From Astrocystis sublimbata (taxonomy: Eukaryota > Ascomycota > Sordariomycetes > Xylariales > Xylariaceae), in assembly GCA_022453515.1 (NCBI GenBank), contig JAJNNY010000003.1:1240001-1304000 (forward strand): 64,000 nt of DNA, read 5' to 3'. Numbering within the stretch: position 1 is the first letter of the stretch; the number at the start of each line of letters is the position of its first letter. Positions 1 to 10,648 of the stretch are shown here, one piece after another. The notes below the pieces were generated by a model. The model saw nothing but the letters and a program-made list of their open reading frames with translations. It did no database searches and was not told where the DNA came from. Both the position numbers and the translations under genes were made by a program.

Positions 1-597
1 GCTTACACGCAGGTGCTAGCCAGCCGAGAGCCAATGGCTTCACCGCTTTTGGCAATCAAGACCGGATTTGTTTCAAAAGCATCGCAACTGCAATCCTTCC
101 GTCAGTGAACTGGTTTCATTCGGAGATAACGGAACTTCACTGTTGTTGTGTTTGAAAGGTGTGAAACGGAATGGCCCGATACCACTTGTGCGACGAAAGT
201 GGTCTCATGTTCGCATACTAACTTGTCTCACAAACCATCAAAGTCTGGGTGGCGGTCCCTAAACAACGGGTGCATGGTCGATCTATGCATCTCAGATTGA
301 TCTCGTTATCTCGAAAGTATCTATGCTTGGCACCAAATCGTCCGTTAACTCGTTCCATCACCCCATAAAGAGGATGAAACAAAGCTGGCGAGGCGAAGCC
401 TGTCCTTGCCCTGGTACCTGGTAGGTAATATCCCGTAGCGTAATTGGCTAGGATGGTGGGGTGATCCAACCTCCAGGGTCTTCTTATTAGGTGGTATCGA
501 TGCGACCCTTTGCGAGAGCGTAACTCCACTCCACTCCGGCGTCCGGGCATCCGGATCACTGAATGAATGCACTTATGTACCTATCTAGGTAGATATC
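1..597. other. Intergenic, 3' side of MED1
   Basis: No gene is supported here. Short ORFs on both strands overlap one another and have no protein-like pattern. A TAGGTA-type palindromic patch (near 576-598) resembles motifs seen in other intergenic parts of the window. The stretch probably holds the 3' UTR of the Mediator gene that ends at 598. Confidence 0.5.
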
Positions 598-2657
598 CTA
601 TTCAAGTTTATGCTTGATGAACTCAATCCAATGTCCGATATTTTCACAGTCCTCCAATTTCTCGGCCCATTGCTTCCTGTTGAGGAACTTTCCCTTGCAT
701 GCGGATTGCGCTTCGCTTTCAGATTCGTGAAAAATGTTATCGGACACAATGTGAACCTTGCCACCGAGTTGAATCTCCAGGTTAATGAGGGCCGTGGTCT
801 CTTTGAAAGCGAAGACCAACTGTAGTCGGGGGATCGGGTGTGCCGATAGCACTATGTCAACCTTGAGTCGTGCTGAAGAGTCGACAAGATGCTTGACTTT
901 GGGATCCGACGCACTCGAATTTGGCGTGTCTTCCTTTGCTGTGCGAGATTCCGGAACCGCATCTAGTCCTTCTCGCGGCTTGAAGCTATTATCAAGTAGC
1001 AGGGACAAGAATGCGTACTGTCGTAGCATAGGCAGCATGGCCATCAGGTCTTTCGGGTGAGCTATGGGTACATGGGTCAAGATCTGACCGTATACTGGCT
1101 TATCGACCATCAACCTATTCGAATGAGCCTTGAGCTCAGGCACTTTTTGGCCCTTGTGAACATCGGCAAATACGGGGACTGTCTGTGTAAATGCCATAAC
1201 CCTGGGTTCGCTTGGGTCGTAGTTGACACCTCCAGTGACTGGGAATAATAGATTGTCGAACGTGCTGTTAGACAGCGGCGCATTGAATGCTGATATTTTG
1301 TAAATCTCCATCGCCACGCCATTAGTCACAACGACGGGAGGATTGAAGGTTGCCATGAAGACCACCTCAGAAGGTTTGGATGTCGCGAGTGCGCCGTTGG
1401 CCTCTAGTCCACCTTCGGCTTTAATCTCTTCAGCAGGCGGGAGTTCGAGATCAGGGGGCTCCAACCAGTCCAGTATTGGGCCCGTAGCAGACATCACCTC
1501 CTCATCTGTGGGATGGGATTTCACAATACTCGGACCAATCCAGTTGTGGGAAACGCGAACCGCGGTGTACGCCATAGTGTTGGCAGGGGCGCAGTCAATG
1601 AGCACACCCCAAGTCTTGCCCTCGTCTCCTTCTACTTTGGTTGAAGGGTAATTGTGATACTGCTTCCAGTAGTCAAGGGTGAGACCGACACGGTCTCTGG
1701 CATGCATGAGCGGGCAGCCGTGTTGACTGCACAGGGCACGGACGCGACGGGTTTCGTCGGATTTCCCACTCATTGCGGGATCCTCGCGTAGTCTCTCGAG
1801 ATCCCACCTGTGTAGCCTCTCCAGACTTTCCCATATGCCTGCCACGGCTTCGTGGCAGTTGAGGCCAGGCATGACACTGAGCTTATCCAGCGTTGCCAGG
1901 CTCTCGAGGTTGGTCCTGAACCTCGATATCTTTTTGGTCAACTGGCTTTCGCCCGGACTCAGGACCAAATCTTTTGTAAGTATGGCGGAGGCTTTATCCA
2001 CATGCTTCTCAAGGCTAGGTGACTGTTCATTAAACGCCAACGTGGCATGATCAACAACGTGAGCCTTCAGCACAACCTCAACAGCCATAATAGGACCGGC
2101 CATCAGCAGCGCCTTGTCGTTCTCCCAGAGACACTCCAAACCAAGACGAACCGCCAGCCTCTCTAAGCCGTCATTACTAACCCGACTGGTGTCGAAATCC
2201 TGGATACCATGTAAGTACCCCGTACAAGTCTGAACGAGCAGGGTAGAACCAAACGTAGACGTACCCAGAGACCTTGGATGACAGCATCCATGCGCTTCTT
2301 CCTGTCGTCCTGATCTGAGCGGGCGGCACCATTGAGCAGACCTCCCATACTGATGTTATCAAACTGGATATCGAGGCCCAGGCCGCCGAGCGCGGCAGCG
2401 GCCGAGGGACTGTCGAAGTTGAGGGGCGCATTGCCAGTCTGGCCGGGGGTGATGCCGGAGGCAAGTACGCCGGCCGCAGGAGACTTCTTAAACTGCTGGG
2501 GCGAGGAGCGCGGGCCGTGGGGAGACAGGGCAGCGGCGGCTTGGGTGGTAGAGAAAGGCGTCGAGGCTTGAGGCGTCGGCGTCGGCGTGAGGGCTGTCGC
2601 AGGGAACTGTGGCGTGCGGCCCTGTTGGGAGAGCCCGGGACGCATGGGGGTCGACAT
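598..2657 (-). CDS. MED1: Mediator complex subunit 1 (Med1)
   Basis: Subunit of the middle module of Mediator, which links DNA-bound regulators to RNA polymerase II in the nucleus. Two exons join in phase: 2657-2265 and 2199-598, with a 65-nt intron (GTACGT...CAG). The product is about 664 residues. Residues 1-125 are a Pro/Ser/Gln-rich tail with the fungal Med1 signature (MSTPMRPG, then a GPRSSPQQ stretch); from about residue 130 onward lies the conserved Med1 domain. The frame stays open upstream to an ATG at 2780, adding 41 residues; I chose 2657 because the conserved-looking N-terminus begins there. Assignment rests on recognising the family pattern, not on a search. Neighbours are unrelated. 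Confidence 0.82.
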
Positions 2658-2780
2658 GTTGGGCAAGCGACGCTTGAGAGGCTCAGTTGGTGCTGCGGCA
2701 GGTGTTGGAACGCAGGAAGGCGGTCGGTATCGATATTGAGGGGAAGGTAGTGGAGGCTTTTTGAATCGTGAGGCGTTCAC

Positions 2781-4223
2781 ACGGCAGCCTCCGCGAACGG
2801 TAGCTTTTTGCTCTTATCCATACACGGCTTCTTAACAGAAAGGTTGCTTGTACAAGTTAGTGGTAAGGTATCTAGGCAATTGGGTAGTCTGGACTATGTG
2901 CGCAGCAACGGCAGCCCGGGCATCTTGCGTCCACATTCAATGTAAAATGGCTCCGAAGTCAAGACGCTGTTTGCTCTGCGCGAAACGAGGTTAATGGCAA
3001 TGTTGGGTAGTCGGATAAGTATTGGGACAGGGGCTTCAGCGCTCAAGCCACCACCATCCGAATATATGCTGGGGAGGGGAAAGCAAGGGTATCTTAGATA
3101 TTGCGACAATTGGTCTTGGTGTTTTGGTGAGTTTGATGGTGTTGCGGATGCGACAGGATGCTACGAGTAGGTAAGGTACCTGCCCAGGTGCTCAATCCTG
3201 GAGGGGCGCTAGCGGTTGCACGCTTGGCGCTAAGATAGCTGTATCCGTAGCTGCCCCCGCTGCCTTAGAGCTATTCACTTCGGCAGTTGCCGCTAGACGC
3301 GCCTACCTGACCAGTGCCTGGCGCGGTGGCACCGGGCCGCTTACCTAAACTGAGGGAGGTCCTTCAACCACCTGCAGATAGGTACCTACAGTATGTACCT
3401 ACCCGCTGCGTTTGTCCCTGCTTGAGCTGCACCACTACCAACCTAGAAATACTCAAAAGTTTATTCACAACCCAACAACAAGAGGCAGGTTATGGATATC
3501 ATCTGTTTTCATTGAAGCGACTAAGCAGCTAACCTAGTGTATTCTATGAGCCCTTGTGACGTATCGAATTGTCTTGTTTTGAACTGTAAGGTATTGGCAA
3601 CGGCGCATCCCCAGACCCGAACAACAATGACAACTTGGTGTCAGAATGTTACTCTCTCTCCTTCGGTCTGGCAATGGTTAGGTTTAGGTTAATCATCTGC
3701 ATGCAGCCCCCGTGCCTCTAAGCCTAGGTAAAAACACCCATTCCCGTCTCCTTCCTCGCATATACCAATACCTATTCAACAGGTAACGGCAAGTAATCAT
3801 CATCCGCTTTGCTCCTAACCATGGCTGAATTGGATTGATGTAACGAAGCATCCATCCTGTGGCTGGTTGATGAACGAACGATGGATTCACTGACTGACTA
3901 TCCCCTCACTTCCTCCTCGAACCCTAACGAAAAGAAGAAGGAAAAGGAAAAACATAATTATATGATTAAGAAAAGTAAGTAAATGCAACTAGGTCGAGCC
4001 TGGCCAGCCAGATAAAGCAATCATCAAGGGAAAAGTTCAGCATAGACCACCCAGTCCGTATGGTATGTAATGCTGGCAAGGAGAAAATTGCTTGACGCTC
4101 GAATCGCTGTGGGAAAGAAAGTGGGAACGGCCGCCTGGTCAGTCAGTCGTTCTGGTCGCGCGACTGGTGACTTTCTGAGATCGCATGTTCCTTGTTTCCG
4201 TTTCGTCGACGGCATCGTCAGAA
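2781..4223. other. Intergenic: MED1 promoter side and 3' flank of next gene
   Basis: About 1.4 kb without a supported gene. It lies upstream of MED1 and downstream of the minus-strand gene ending at 4224, so it holds the MED1 promoter and the 3' UTR of the other gene. Several TAGGTA/TACCTA words occur near 3160-3400. No RNA gene or repeat is evident. Confidence 0.5.
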
Positions 4224-6449
4224 TCAGCAGAGCAGCTTCGGCCCCGAGCACTGGCGGTTGTGGTGGCCGAGGCCGGCCTGCGTTCCCGGGCGCTGGCGAT
4301 CAGCACGGCGGGCCTGTCGCTGTCGGCAGCTCTGTGCGTAGTTGGGGTCCGTCGCTCGGAGGTGCTCGAGGTACTCCTCGTACTGCTGCTGCCGCATCGC
4401 TTGTATGCCGTCGCCGGGGTTGAATGGACGGTCCGGTTTGGACACAGGCTTGGGCCCGAACACACTCTTGACCCAGAGCGGTGTGCCTGTGGCCGGCGGA
4501 GCTGGCGTGAAAGGTAGTGCGCGGCCTTGGAATGGGAGGCTCCCCTGGGCTGGATTCGCTCCGTTTGGTGGCAATGTCGGTCTAGGCTGGGGCTGGGGCC
4601 ATCGAGCGAGGCCGTTCAATGGCATGGGATTCGGATTGATTCCTCCAATGCCCATTGGGAGACCCGCTCGTGGCTTAAACGACGGAATCTTCGGGGCTGG
4701 ATGGAATCCTGCTGTGTTCTGGGCCGGAGCCTGAGCACTGTGGTTCATCGCAGGGAAACGAAGACCGCTGCCAGGGATCGCACCACGGTACCCCTTGAGT
4801 CCATAAGGTGCTTGGATGTTCTGGAATCCCTTGTCGTGTCCTTGGGGTGTAAAGTGCACCTGCTTGTTTTCCTGTCGTGCGAGCAGAGCCTCCAACTGTG
4901 CCACTCGTGTCTCCAGCAGTTTGACCGCATCTTTTGGCTCTGTGTCCTTCGAGGTCTCCTCAGGTATCATCTGCACAGGCTGCGAACCACTACCGTTGCT
5001 ACTCGGAGCCTGGTTCTTCTGCGGGGTGAAACAGAATTCCGAGGCCTGGGGGTTCAAAGTCCAGGCTCTCTTGCGGGCACCAGCGGAAGACATACCACTA
5101 ATACCCGAGTCGCCGGATGGGCTACATTGGCGCTTATTATTCTTGATGTCCTCAATGTGTTCGACCTTCTCCATCTTGTCAATCGCCTCGACCTTGGCAG
5201 TGCCACCGGGGCTGCGGACGCCGTGGTTGTCGTCGAGAGTAAAAGCGCGGAGCCGTGGAGCACACAACTTATTGAGCTTTCCCAGCAGTGCGTTAAACTG
5301 CACGTCGTTGGCACCCCGCTTATCAGGCGATGCCTTTCTGGAGTCACCGGTTCCCCCGCGGCTCTGACTGTTGTTCCTCGAATTGGCCAGAGCGATGGTC
5401 CTGCGTCTGTCTTCTCGCAGTTTCTCGTATTCTTTTCTGAGATATTCCGGGGGTAGACAAGCTGACTGGGGCTCCACAAGGTGCGACAACTGGTTTCGAA
5501 TCGTCTCTTCAACGCTACTCAGTCCAGTCTCGAACTCTTTTCGGCCCTGGACAGCCCGAAGCTCCGCGTAAGGAAATTCCAAAGTTTCCCAGCCTGAGCT
5601 CACAGGAGAGTCAACTAGGGTGACTGTCGTGATGGAACTGGAGTCACAGATACTCATGCGATTGTTTCTCTTGAAGTGCTCTTCGTTCCAGTTCAGGATT
5701 CTATCGTAATCAGCACGCTTGACAGGCGCCATTTCATCAAGACGAACAAGGGACTTGATGGCGGGCTGGAAGACACGAGGGTCATACTTTGCGGCACGCT
5801 CCTCCGTTCCTGTTTCGGCATCGCAGAATTCGGTCTTGGTGGCGGGGGCCGAAAGGCAGAGATCAGGGTCAACACTCTCCGCTCTCGTGTAAGGGATGAG
5901 CTCCGGCTTCACCTCCTCGGGCTTCATACAGCGATAAGCCACACGCTTGAGGTCGTGCTCATAGTCAACAAACTTCTTCTCATCGCGTTGAGGCTTGGCT
6001 TTGAGTTCACCAGGGAACTTGGACTGCTCTGGGGGAGCTGACCAGGGAACCACCTCCACCGACTCCCAAGACCCCTCCTCTGCTACACGGCGATGGTCTC
6101 GCCAGTTCTTGTTCATCATGGCCTCGGAAAGTTTTGGCAAATCGCCGTTGCTTCCTTTCCAAGCTGAAGGGCCATCGGCCACAACACTGGCATTCTCGGT
6201 TCTGAAAGGGCTTTGGGGTGTCTTGTTGTTGAGAGGGGAGTCTGTCGGGCTCAACTTGATCAGAATGTCCTTCTTGTTTTCGTATGCATTTGGCAGTGTT
6301 GGCTTACTGTTTGCACGGGTTCTGACAGTGATGTTCTGGTTATTAGCTTTGTAAGCGTCCTGGCCAACTTGAGTGTCGATAGTGAGTCCTTTCATGGTAT
6401 CCTTGGCCCTTGCTCGAAAGCCTTTCTTGCCCTCGCGAATGGCGAACAT
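4224..6449 (-). CDS. Uncharacterised low-complexity protein with short coiled coil
   Basis: A single uninterrupted ORF of 741 residues. I do not recognise a named family. The N-terminal third (1-260) is charged and partly ordered. Residues around 360-480 are Ser/Arg/Lys-rich. A short heptad-like segment (KLLETRVAQLEALLARQENK, about residue 520) could form a coiled coil. Residues 560-690 are Pro/Gly/Gln/Asn-rich. A basic C-terminal block follows (YEEYLEHLRATDP, then RQRQARRADRQRP). There is no signal peptide or membrane segment. The regular alternation of ordered and disordered blocks, its length and the absence of an equal ORF opposite support it as a real gene. The start is the first ATG in frame; a spliced upstream exon cannot be excluded. 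It may be a nuclear or RNA-associated scaffold, but that is only a guess from composition. Confidence 0.7.
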   Translation of the reverse strand: MFAIREGKKGFRARAKDTMKGLTIDTQVGQDAYKANNQNITVRTRANSKPTLPNAYENKKDILIKLSPTDSPLNNKTPQSPFRTENASVVADGPSAWKGSNGDLPKLSEAMMNKNWRDHRRVAEEGSWESVEVVPWSAPPEQSKFPGELKAKPQRDEKKFVDYEHDLKRVAYRCMKPEEVKPELIPYTRAESVDPDLCLSAPATKTEFCDAETGTEERAAKYDPRVFQPAIKSLVRLDEMAPVKRADYDRILNWNEEHFKRNNRMSICDSSSITTVTLVDSPVSSGWETLEFPYAELRAVQGRKEFETGLSSVEETIRNQLSHLVEPQSACLPPEYLRKEYEKLREDRRRTIALANSRNNSQSRGGTGDSRKASPDKRGANDVQFNALLGKLNKLCAPRLRAFTLDDNHGVRSPGGTAKVEAIDKMEKVEHIEDIKNNKRQCSPSGDSGISGMSSAGARKRAWTLNPQASEFCFTPQKNQAPSSNGSGSQPVQMIPEETSKDTEPKDAVKLLETRVAQLEALLARQENKQVHFTPQGHDKGFQNIQAPYGLKGYRGAIPGSGLRFPAMNHSAQAPAQNTAGFHPAPKIPSFKPRAGLPMGIGGINPNPMPLNGLARWPQPQPRPTLPPNGANPAQGSLPFQGRALPFTPAPPATGTPLWVKSVFGPKPVSKPDRPFNPGDGIQAMRQQQYEEYLEHLRATDPNYAQSCRQRQARRADRQRPGTQAGLGHHNRQCSGPKLLC

Positions 6450-8637
6450 GGCAAAACCGTAGGGACCCCTTTAGGTCTCCGAGCTTGAATTTTCCTAGCA
6501 CTTGGGTTATCGGCCTGGATGAATGGAGCTGTTAGTTATCCATGCCATTTCGAATGCGAGTTGCCCTGAAACTGAAGGAAATGGCAGCTTTGCGATAGGG
6601 CCGCAACTTGATGAGGAGCTGGGGAGCAAGTCTTACACAATTGAGAACACAACTTGGCCAAGTAGATGTGATCGAGTATTGTGTGCAAAGCTGCTGTGCC
6701 AGTCGTTAATATGTCACCTTATGCAGACCATGTTCACCATTGAACAAGAAAGCATACAAGCAAAAGCTCGACTCACTTGGTGCTGGCCCAAACGGATATG
6801 TTTCCTCTGTCAAAGCTCCGCGAAAGGTGCCAAGCTCAGGCTGCTATCGGATGGCACCAGACAAGGCCTCCAGGAACTGCTAAGGATGGTGAAGGGCGAG
6901 GCAATTGGGTGCAAGGCGAAAGTCCGTTGTGTTCCAGAAGAAGAGCAGAGTCAATAGTTGTTTTGAATTGGGTGTGCCGCCTGTGTGACTGGATGCGGCG
7001 AGGGGCGGGGGCGAGGGTTGGTGTAAGAAAGATATTGTAAGTCTGCGAGGCTGAGGACAATACCAAGCGAGAACCAAAAGGCTGCGATCCAATCCAAAAA
7101 TCTCGATTATGCCGACGAGTGGTATCGAGTAGATCCAGTGAAGGCAGAAAGATCGAGGGTTTGTTGACTGGAACCGGGTGCTGTGGTAGCGGTCGGGGGC
7201 GTGGTGCTGTGATGGGGCATCTGCGAGGGGTATTTGGAAGGAAGGACCGAGTCAAGAGGCCAATTCGTTTCTGAATGAGGGGAGCTTGACCAAGGAAGCT
7301 AGCTGTTGCGTATTTTGCAAGTGCAAGATTGCAAGGTAGGTGGTAGGTGAGTAGGCACTGATGTAGGGCAACAAGGTCGGTTAAAGGAGGTGCTCCCTTG
7401 GTTCGAACCACTAACAGATAGCTGGTGTACCTCTGTATCGCTAAACGCTACGTCGCTTGTACTAAAAGAATCAGAATGAGTAAACGGGATTGGTATGTGC
7501 TAGGAGATAGGTTGAGAATCCTTAATTTATACAGTTGCGGGTTATGTGGTGTTGAGAGAATGTGAATAGGTCCGGGGGTCCAAGCTTGCTGGAGTGGACA
7601 TGTGCTCTGAAGACAATTATTACACAGGCGTAACGTAGCCCAGAGGAATTAGCTAGTTCCAAGGCGTGTTCCATAATTTGCCGCTCTTCAGACCGCGGTT
7701 ATTCCAATGTTATTTATTGTTCTACATGCAGTCTTCGCAGTACTGGTGATCCGCAAATCAGGCCTGGAGTAGGTACACCAAGCAGGTACACCATGTCACC
7801 TAAGGTAGGCAGGCACATGTAGCAAACAACAGAGCTCCTTGGGCTACCAACCTCCTTGTGACTGCAATCCATGATGTTTGTTGCATGGCAAAGTTGGACA
7901 GCCGCCGACTTGTGACCCCTGCCATGCTAACAACCAGGACCAATTCCAAAGTTGAACAGGCTTGAGTCACAGATCGTGAGTTGCTGTGGTACTTTGTATT
8001 AACTAAACCACGAGAAAAGCAACCAATCGGCCTCTAGAATCAAAGAGCTATGACCAACGGAGCTGGTTGTTGGAACCCATTTTTGTGTCTACCTACTAAG
8101 GAGGAGGTCTTGTCATTGGCTAGATAGATGATCACCATCAACACTTTGAGCGGCAAAGAAGGCAAGACTCTTGGCCTATTCTTCTTTCAGCTCTATGAAA
8201 CGCCTATTTGATACTCATTTTGCGAACAATAGGAACACGATAGGTACACGATAGGTACACGATGGGAACACGAAGCTAGACAATATGGTTGTAATTGCAT
8301 CAAGGTAACATGGGTGTGGGTGGTATTGAACTGCTAGATGACCCTGCCTACTAGGTACCTTGACACTAGGCCGGTGGGCAGGTGTATTTCGTCTTATTAA
8401 CAGCTCTTTTGATCCATCTTTGTTCTTGCTATCTGGCCATGTTCTGTATGTACACTACTTGCTGCCGACCCCTTGCAAGAATGCCCCCCGCAACCCCAAT
8501 CGCAACATCAACAAGGCGAAGAAGACATTATATACAAGTCAAACGCTAATATCATCAAAGCCAAAACCAAAACTCCATCGCAATCCCCCCCCCAAATCCC
8601 ATCCATATACAGTCAACGAACCCTTACCCCGCGCAGC
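6450..8637. other. Intergenic, promoter side of the 4.2-6.4 kb gene
   Basis: About 2.2 kb without a supported gene. The longest ORF (191 codons, minus strand, 6836-7411) is Pro/Leu/Arg-rich and unlike a protein family I know. It contains an 11-bp tandem repeat (8231-8273), listed separately. The right end is the 3' flank of the Zn2Cys6 gene. Confidence 0.45.
8231..8273. repeat. 11-bp tandem repeat, 4 units
   Basis: Four consecutive copies of an 11-mer of form AGGTACACGAT (units 1 and 4 vary at one or two positions). It lies in an intergenic region. No function is evident. Confidence 0.8.
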
Positions 8638-10648
8638 TTATATCAGCGTCAGCCTCCGCATATGCGAAATCTGTGCTCGAACAATCGACTTCGCCCGCTC
8701 CTTCGCCGACATGAAGTCATGCCTATCATAGCAGCTCGGCGACGCCGTCCTCGTGTAGGCAATGCGCTTGCCGTAGACGGCCTCCTCCCACATCTCCCTG
8801 ACCTGCTGCTCCTCGTCGTAGTTGTCCCTCCAGACCCAGGCCATGAAGATATCCTTGGTCTGCTCCCACGTCTTGAGGTTGAGCGCGTGGCTCACGAGCC
8901 GGATCTTCTCGTGGCAGACCTCGCGCCACTCCTCGATCTGGTGGACCTCGAGCGGCGTGCTCGGGCGCGCCGTCGCCACGGCGCACGTGACCATCAGGAT
9001 GCCCCAGAACCAGACCTGCCGCGGGAACTTGCCCTGGCGCATGGCCTCCTCCTCGCGCGTCAGGTCCGCCAGCATCCACTCCACCAGCCAGTTCAGCATG
9101 AAGGGGTCCACCACGTCCGTCCCCAGCATCGCGAACACGCACAGGTAGCAGCTCATGAGCCGCGCCCGGCTGATGGCGTTGGTCGACAGCGTCGTCGGCT
9201 TGATCTCCAGCACCCCGTCCCCCTGCGTCGCCTCCTCCAGCGCCTCGTTGACCGTCATGTCGGCGAAGTCGAATTCCTGGTTGACCATGCGCCGGAACCG
9301 GTCCGGGATCATGCGGAACGTGCACATGCCGAGCGATTCGGGGTTCTCGATGCCTTGCGTCGCATCCGTGAGCTCCCGCAGCGTGAGCTTGCCGGTGCCT
9401 CTCGATGTTCTAGCGCCGGATTATCAGCATTGGGAGCGGGGTCGGAACGAGGAGATGGGAAAACAACAAGACTCACAATATCACTAGGCTTTGGAATATG
9501 TTCCCGTCGGTGAACACGTCGTCATCTCGCATCTCCAGTATCTGTGAAAGCCCCGTCATGTGGGCCTTGGCTGTGTCTCGACATCCCAGGGCGCTCTCTG
9601 CTAACGCCAACGCTGCTATGCTCGCTATCGTACAGTCTGTGGCCGCGTGCTTCGGATCCTGCAGTTGTTCGTTGACGAATTTGATGGCCTCGAGTTTGTG
9701 GTGAAGAAAGGATTTCTTGATCCGGTCCATGGACCCCGTGTCCCATGTGAACTTGATCGCCGTCATTAATAAAGCGACATGGAGACATGCTGGATTCGAT
9801 AACGCTCGGCGGATTCTGCGAAGGTGTCAGAAATAGGTGGGGATGATCAACTAGGCTAAGGTCGGCTGACATGAAAGATTCAGATTGTAATAGCGACTCC
9901 CTCGATACGATGCTTCGATACCGCGAGACTAGAGCATGCAGGTTAGTGACAATGTCCGTGCGCCTCGGATGCCATGAACATGCAGCAGACCCGAACAAGA
10001 CCGATGTGGCTTACATATGTCGAATAGAAACCGCGACTCGTCCGCCATCTCTACCGGGAACCCCACGAACATGTGGTTTGGCACCGTCGTCTTCAATGTG
10101 CATGTTCCCGCATGCCATGGCTGCACCTCTTCACCTTGGCCACCGGGGGTGCAAGGAGCACATGACGATGACTTCGGCTTCGTCTTGCCGTTGCCGGTCT
10201 CTGTGTATCCGCAATCGCCTCCTTTCACGAGACAGTTCGTGCTATAACACACGCAAATTAGCCACCGAGTTCACTCATCGCGAAATGGATTGATTGATTC
10301 CCCATAGGCTCTCCGAGTAGGAGAGCCAAAAAGGCGCCATGAATGAAAAAGCAAGCCCCGCCGAGTGAACTACAAGTAAAAGATCTGCAGCCCTACATTC
10401 GACGGCGGCTCCCGTGGCGCATCTGGCCGTGTGTGTGTGCGTGTGTGATTTCTTCATAAGTTCCCCCTCGCAGAATCGGAAAAAATCGCGACCCAGGAGG
10501 GAAGGAAAAAGGGAAGGGAAGTAGACTCTGCCTACCATAACGGTTTCCTCTCGTCGCAGCGGATGTGCTTCGTCTTACAGGTCGTGCATCCGTTGCGGGA
10601 CCTACTGTGATAGCGACGCACTCGCAGTTCGGGCTTCGGCGCCGGCAT
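8638..10648 (-). CDS. Zn2Cys6 transcription factor with fungal-specific C-terminal domain
   Basis: Predicted nuclear DNA-binding regulator of about 502 residues, assembled from five exons: 10648-10536, 10241-10015, 9928-9871, 9815-9477 and 9409-8638. All four introns are GT-AG and in phase. The binuclear zinc cluster is at residues 21-48 (CTTCKTKHIRC then DERKPLC, TNC, LVKGGDC), that is C-x2-C-x6-C-x6-C-x2-C-x6-C. The first intron falls inside the fourth Cys codon. The middle carries a pattern typical of the DUF3468/Fungal_trans_2 family (NPACLHVALLMTAIKFTW near residue 140), and the rest is an all-helical regulatory domain. Its target genes are unknown; no biosynthetic cluster directly adjoins it. 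Without the first exon the zinc cluster would be missed, because exon 1 is only 113 nt. Confidence 0.85.

Noticed and set aside
4527..5456. 309-codon plus-strand ORF
   Set aside because: Antisense to the 741-residue minus-strand protein; no family pattern and lower coding quality than the opposite strand.
7378..7410. B-box-like GGTTCGAACC, possible tRNA
   Set aside because: The match is a palindrome only; no A box or cloverleaf arms can be drawn around it on either strand.
8473..9513. 346-codon plus-strand ORF rich in Arg/His/Leu/Pro
   Set aside because: It is antisense to the last exons of the Zn2Cys6 gene, has the composition produced by reading GC3-rich codons backwards, and crosses a real intron.
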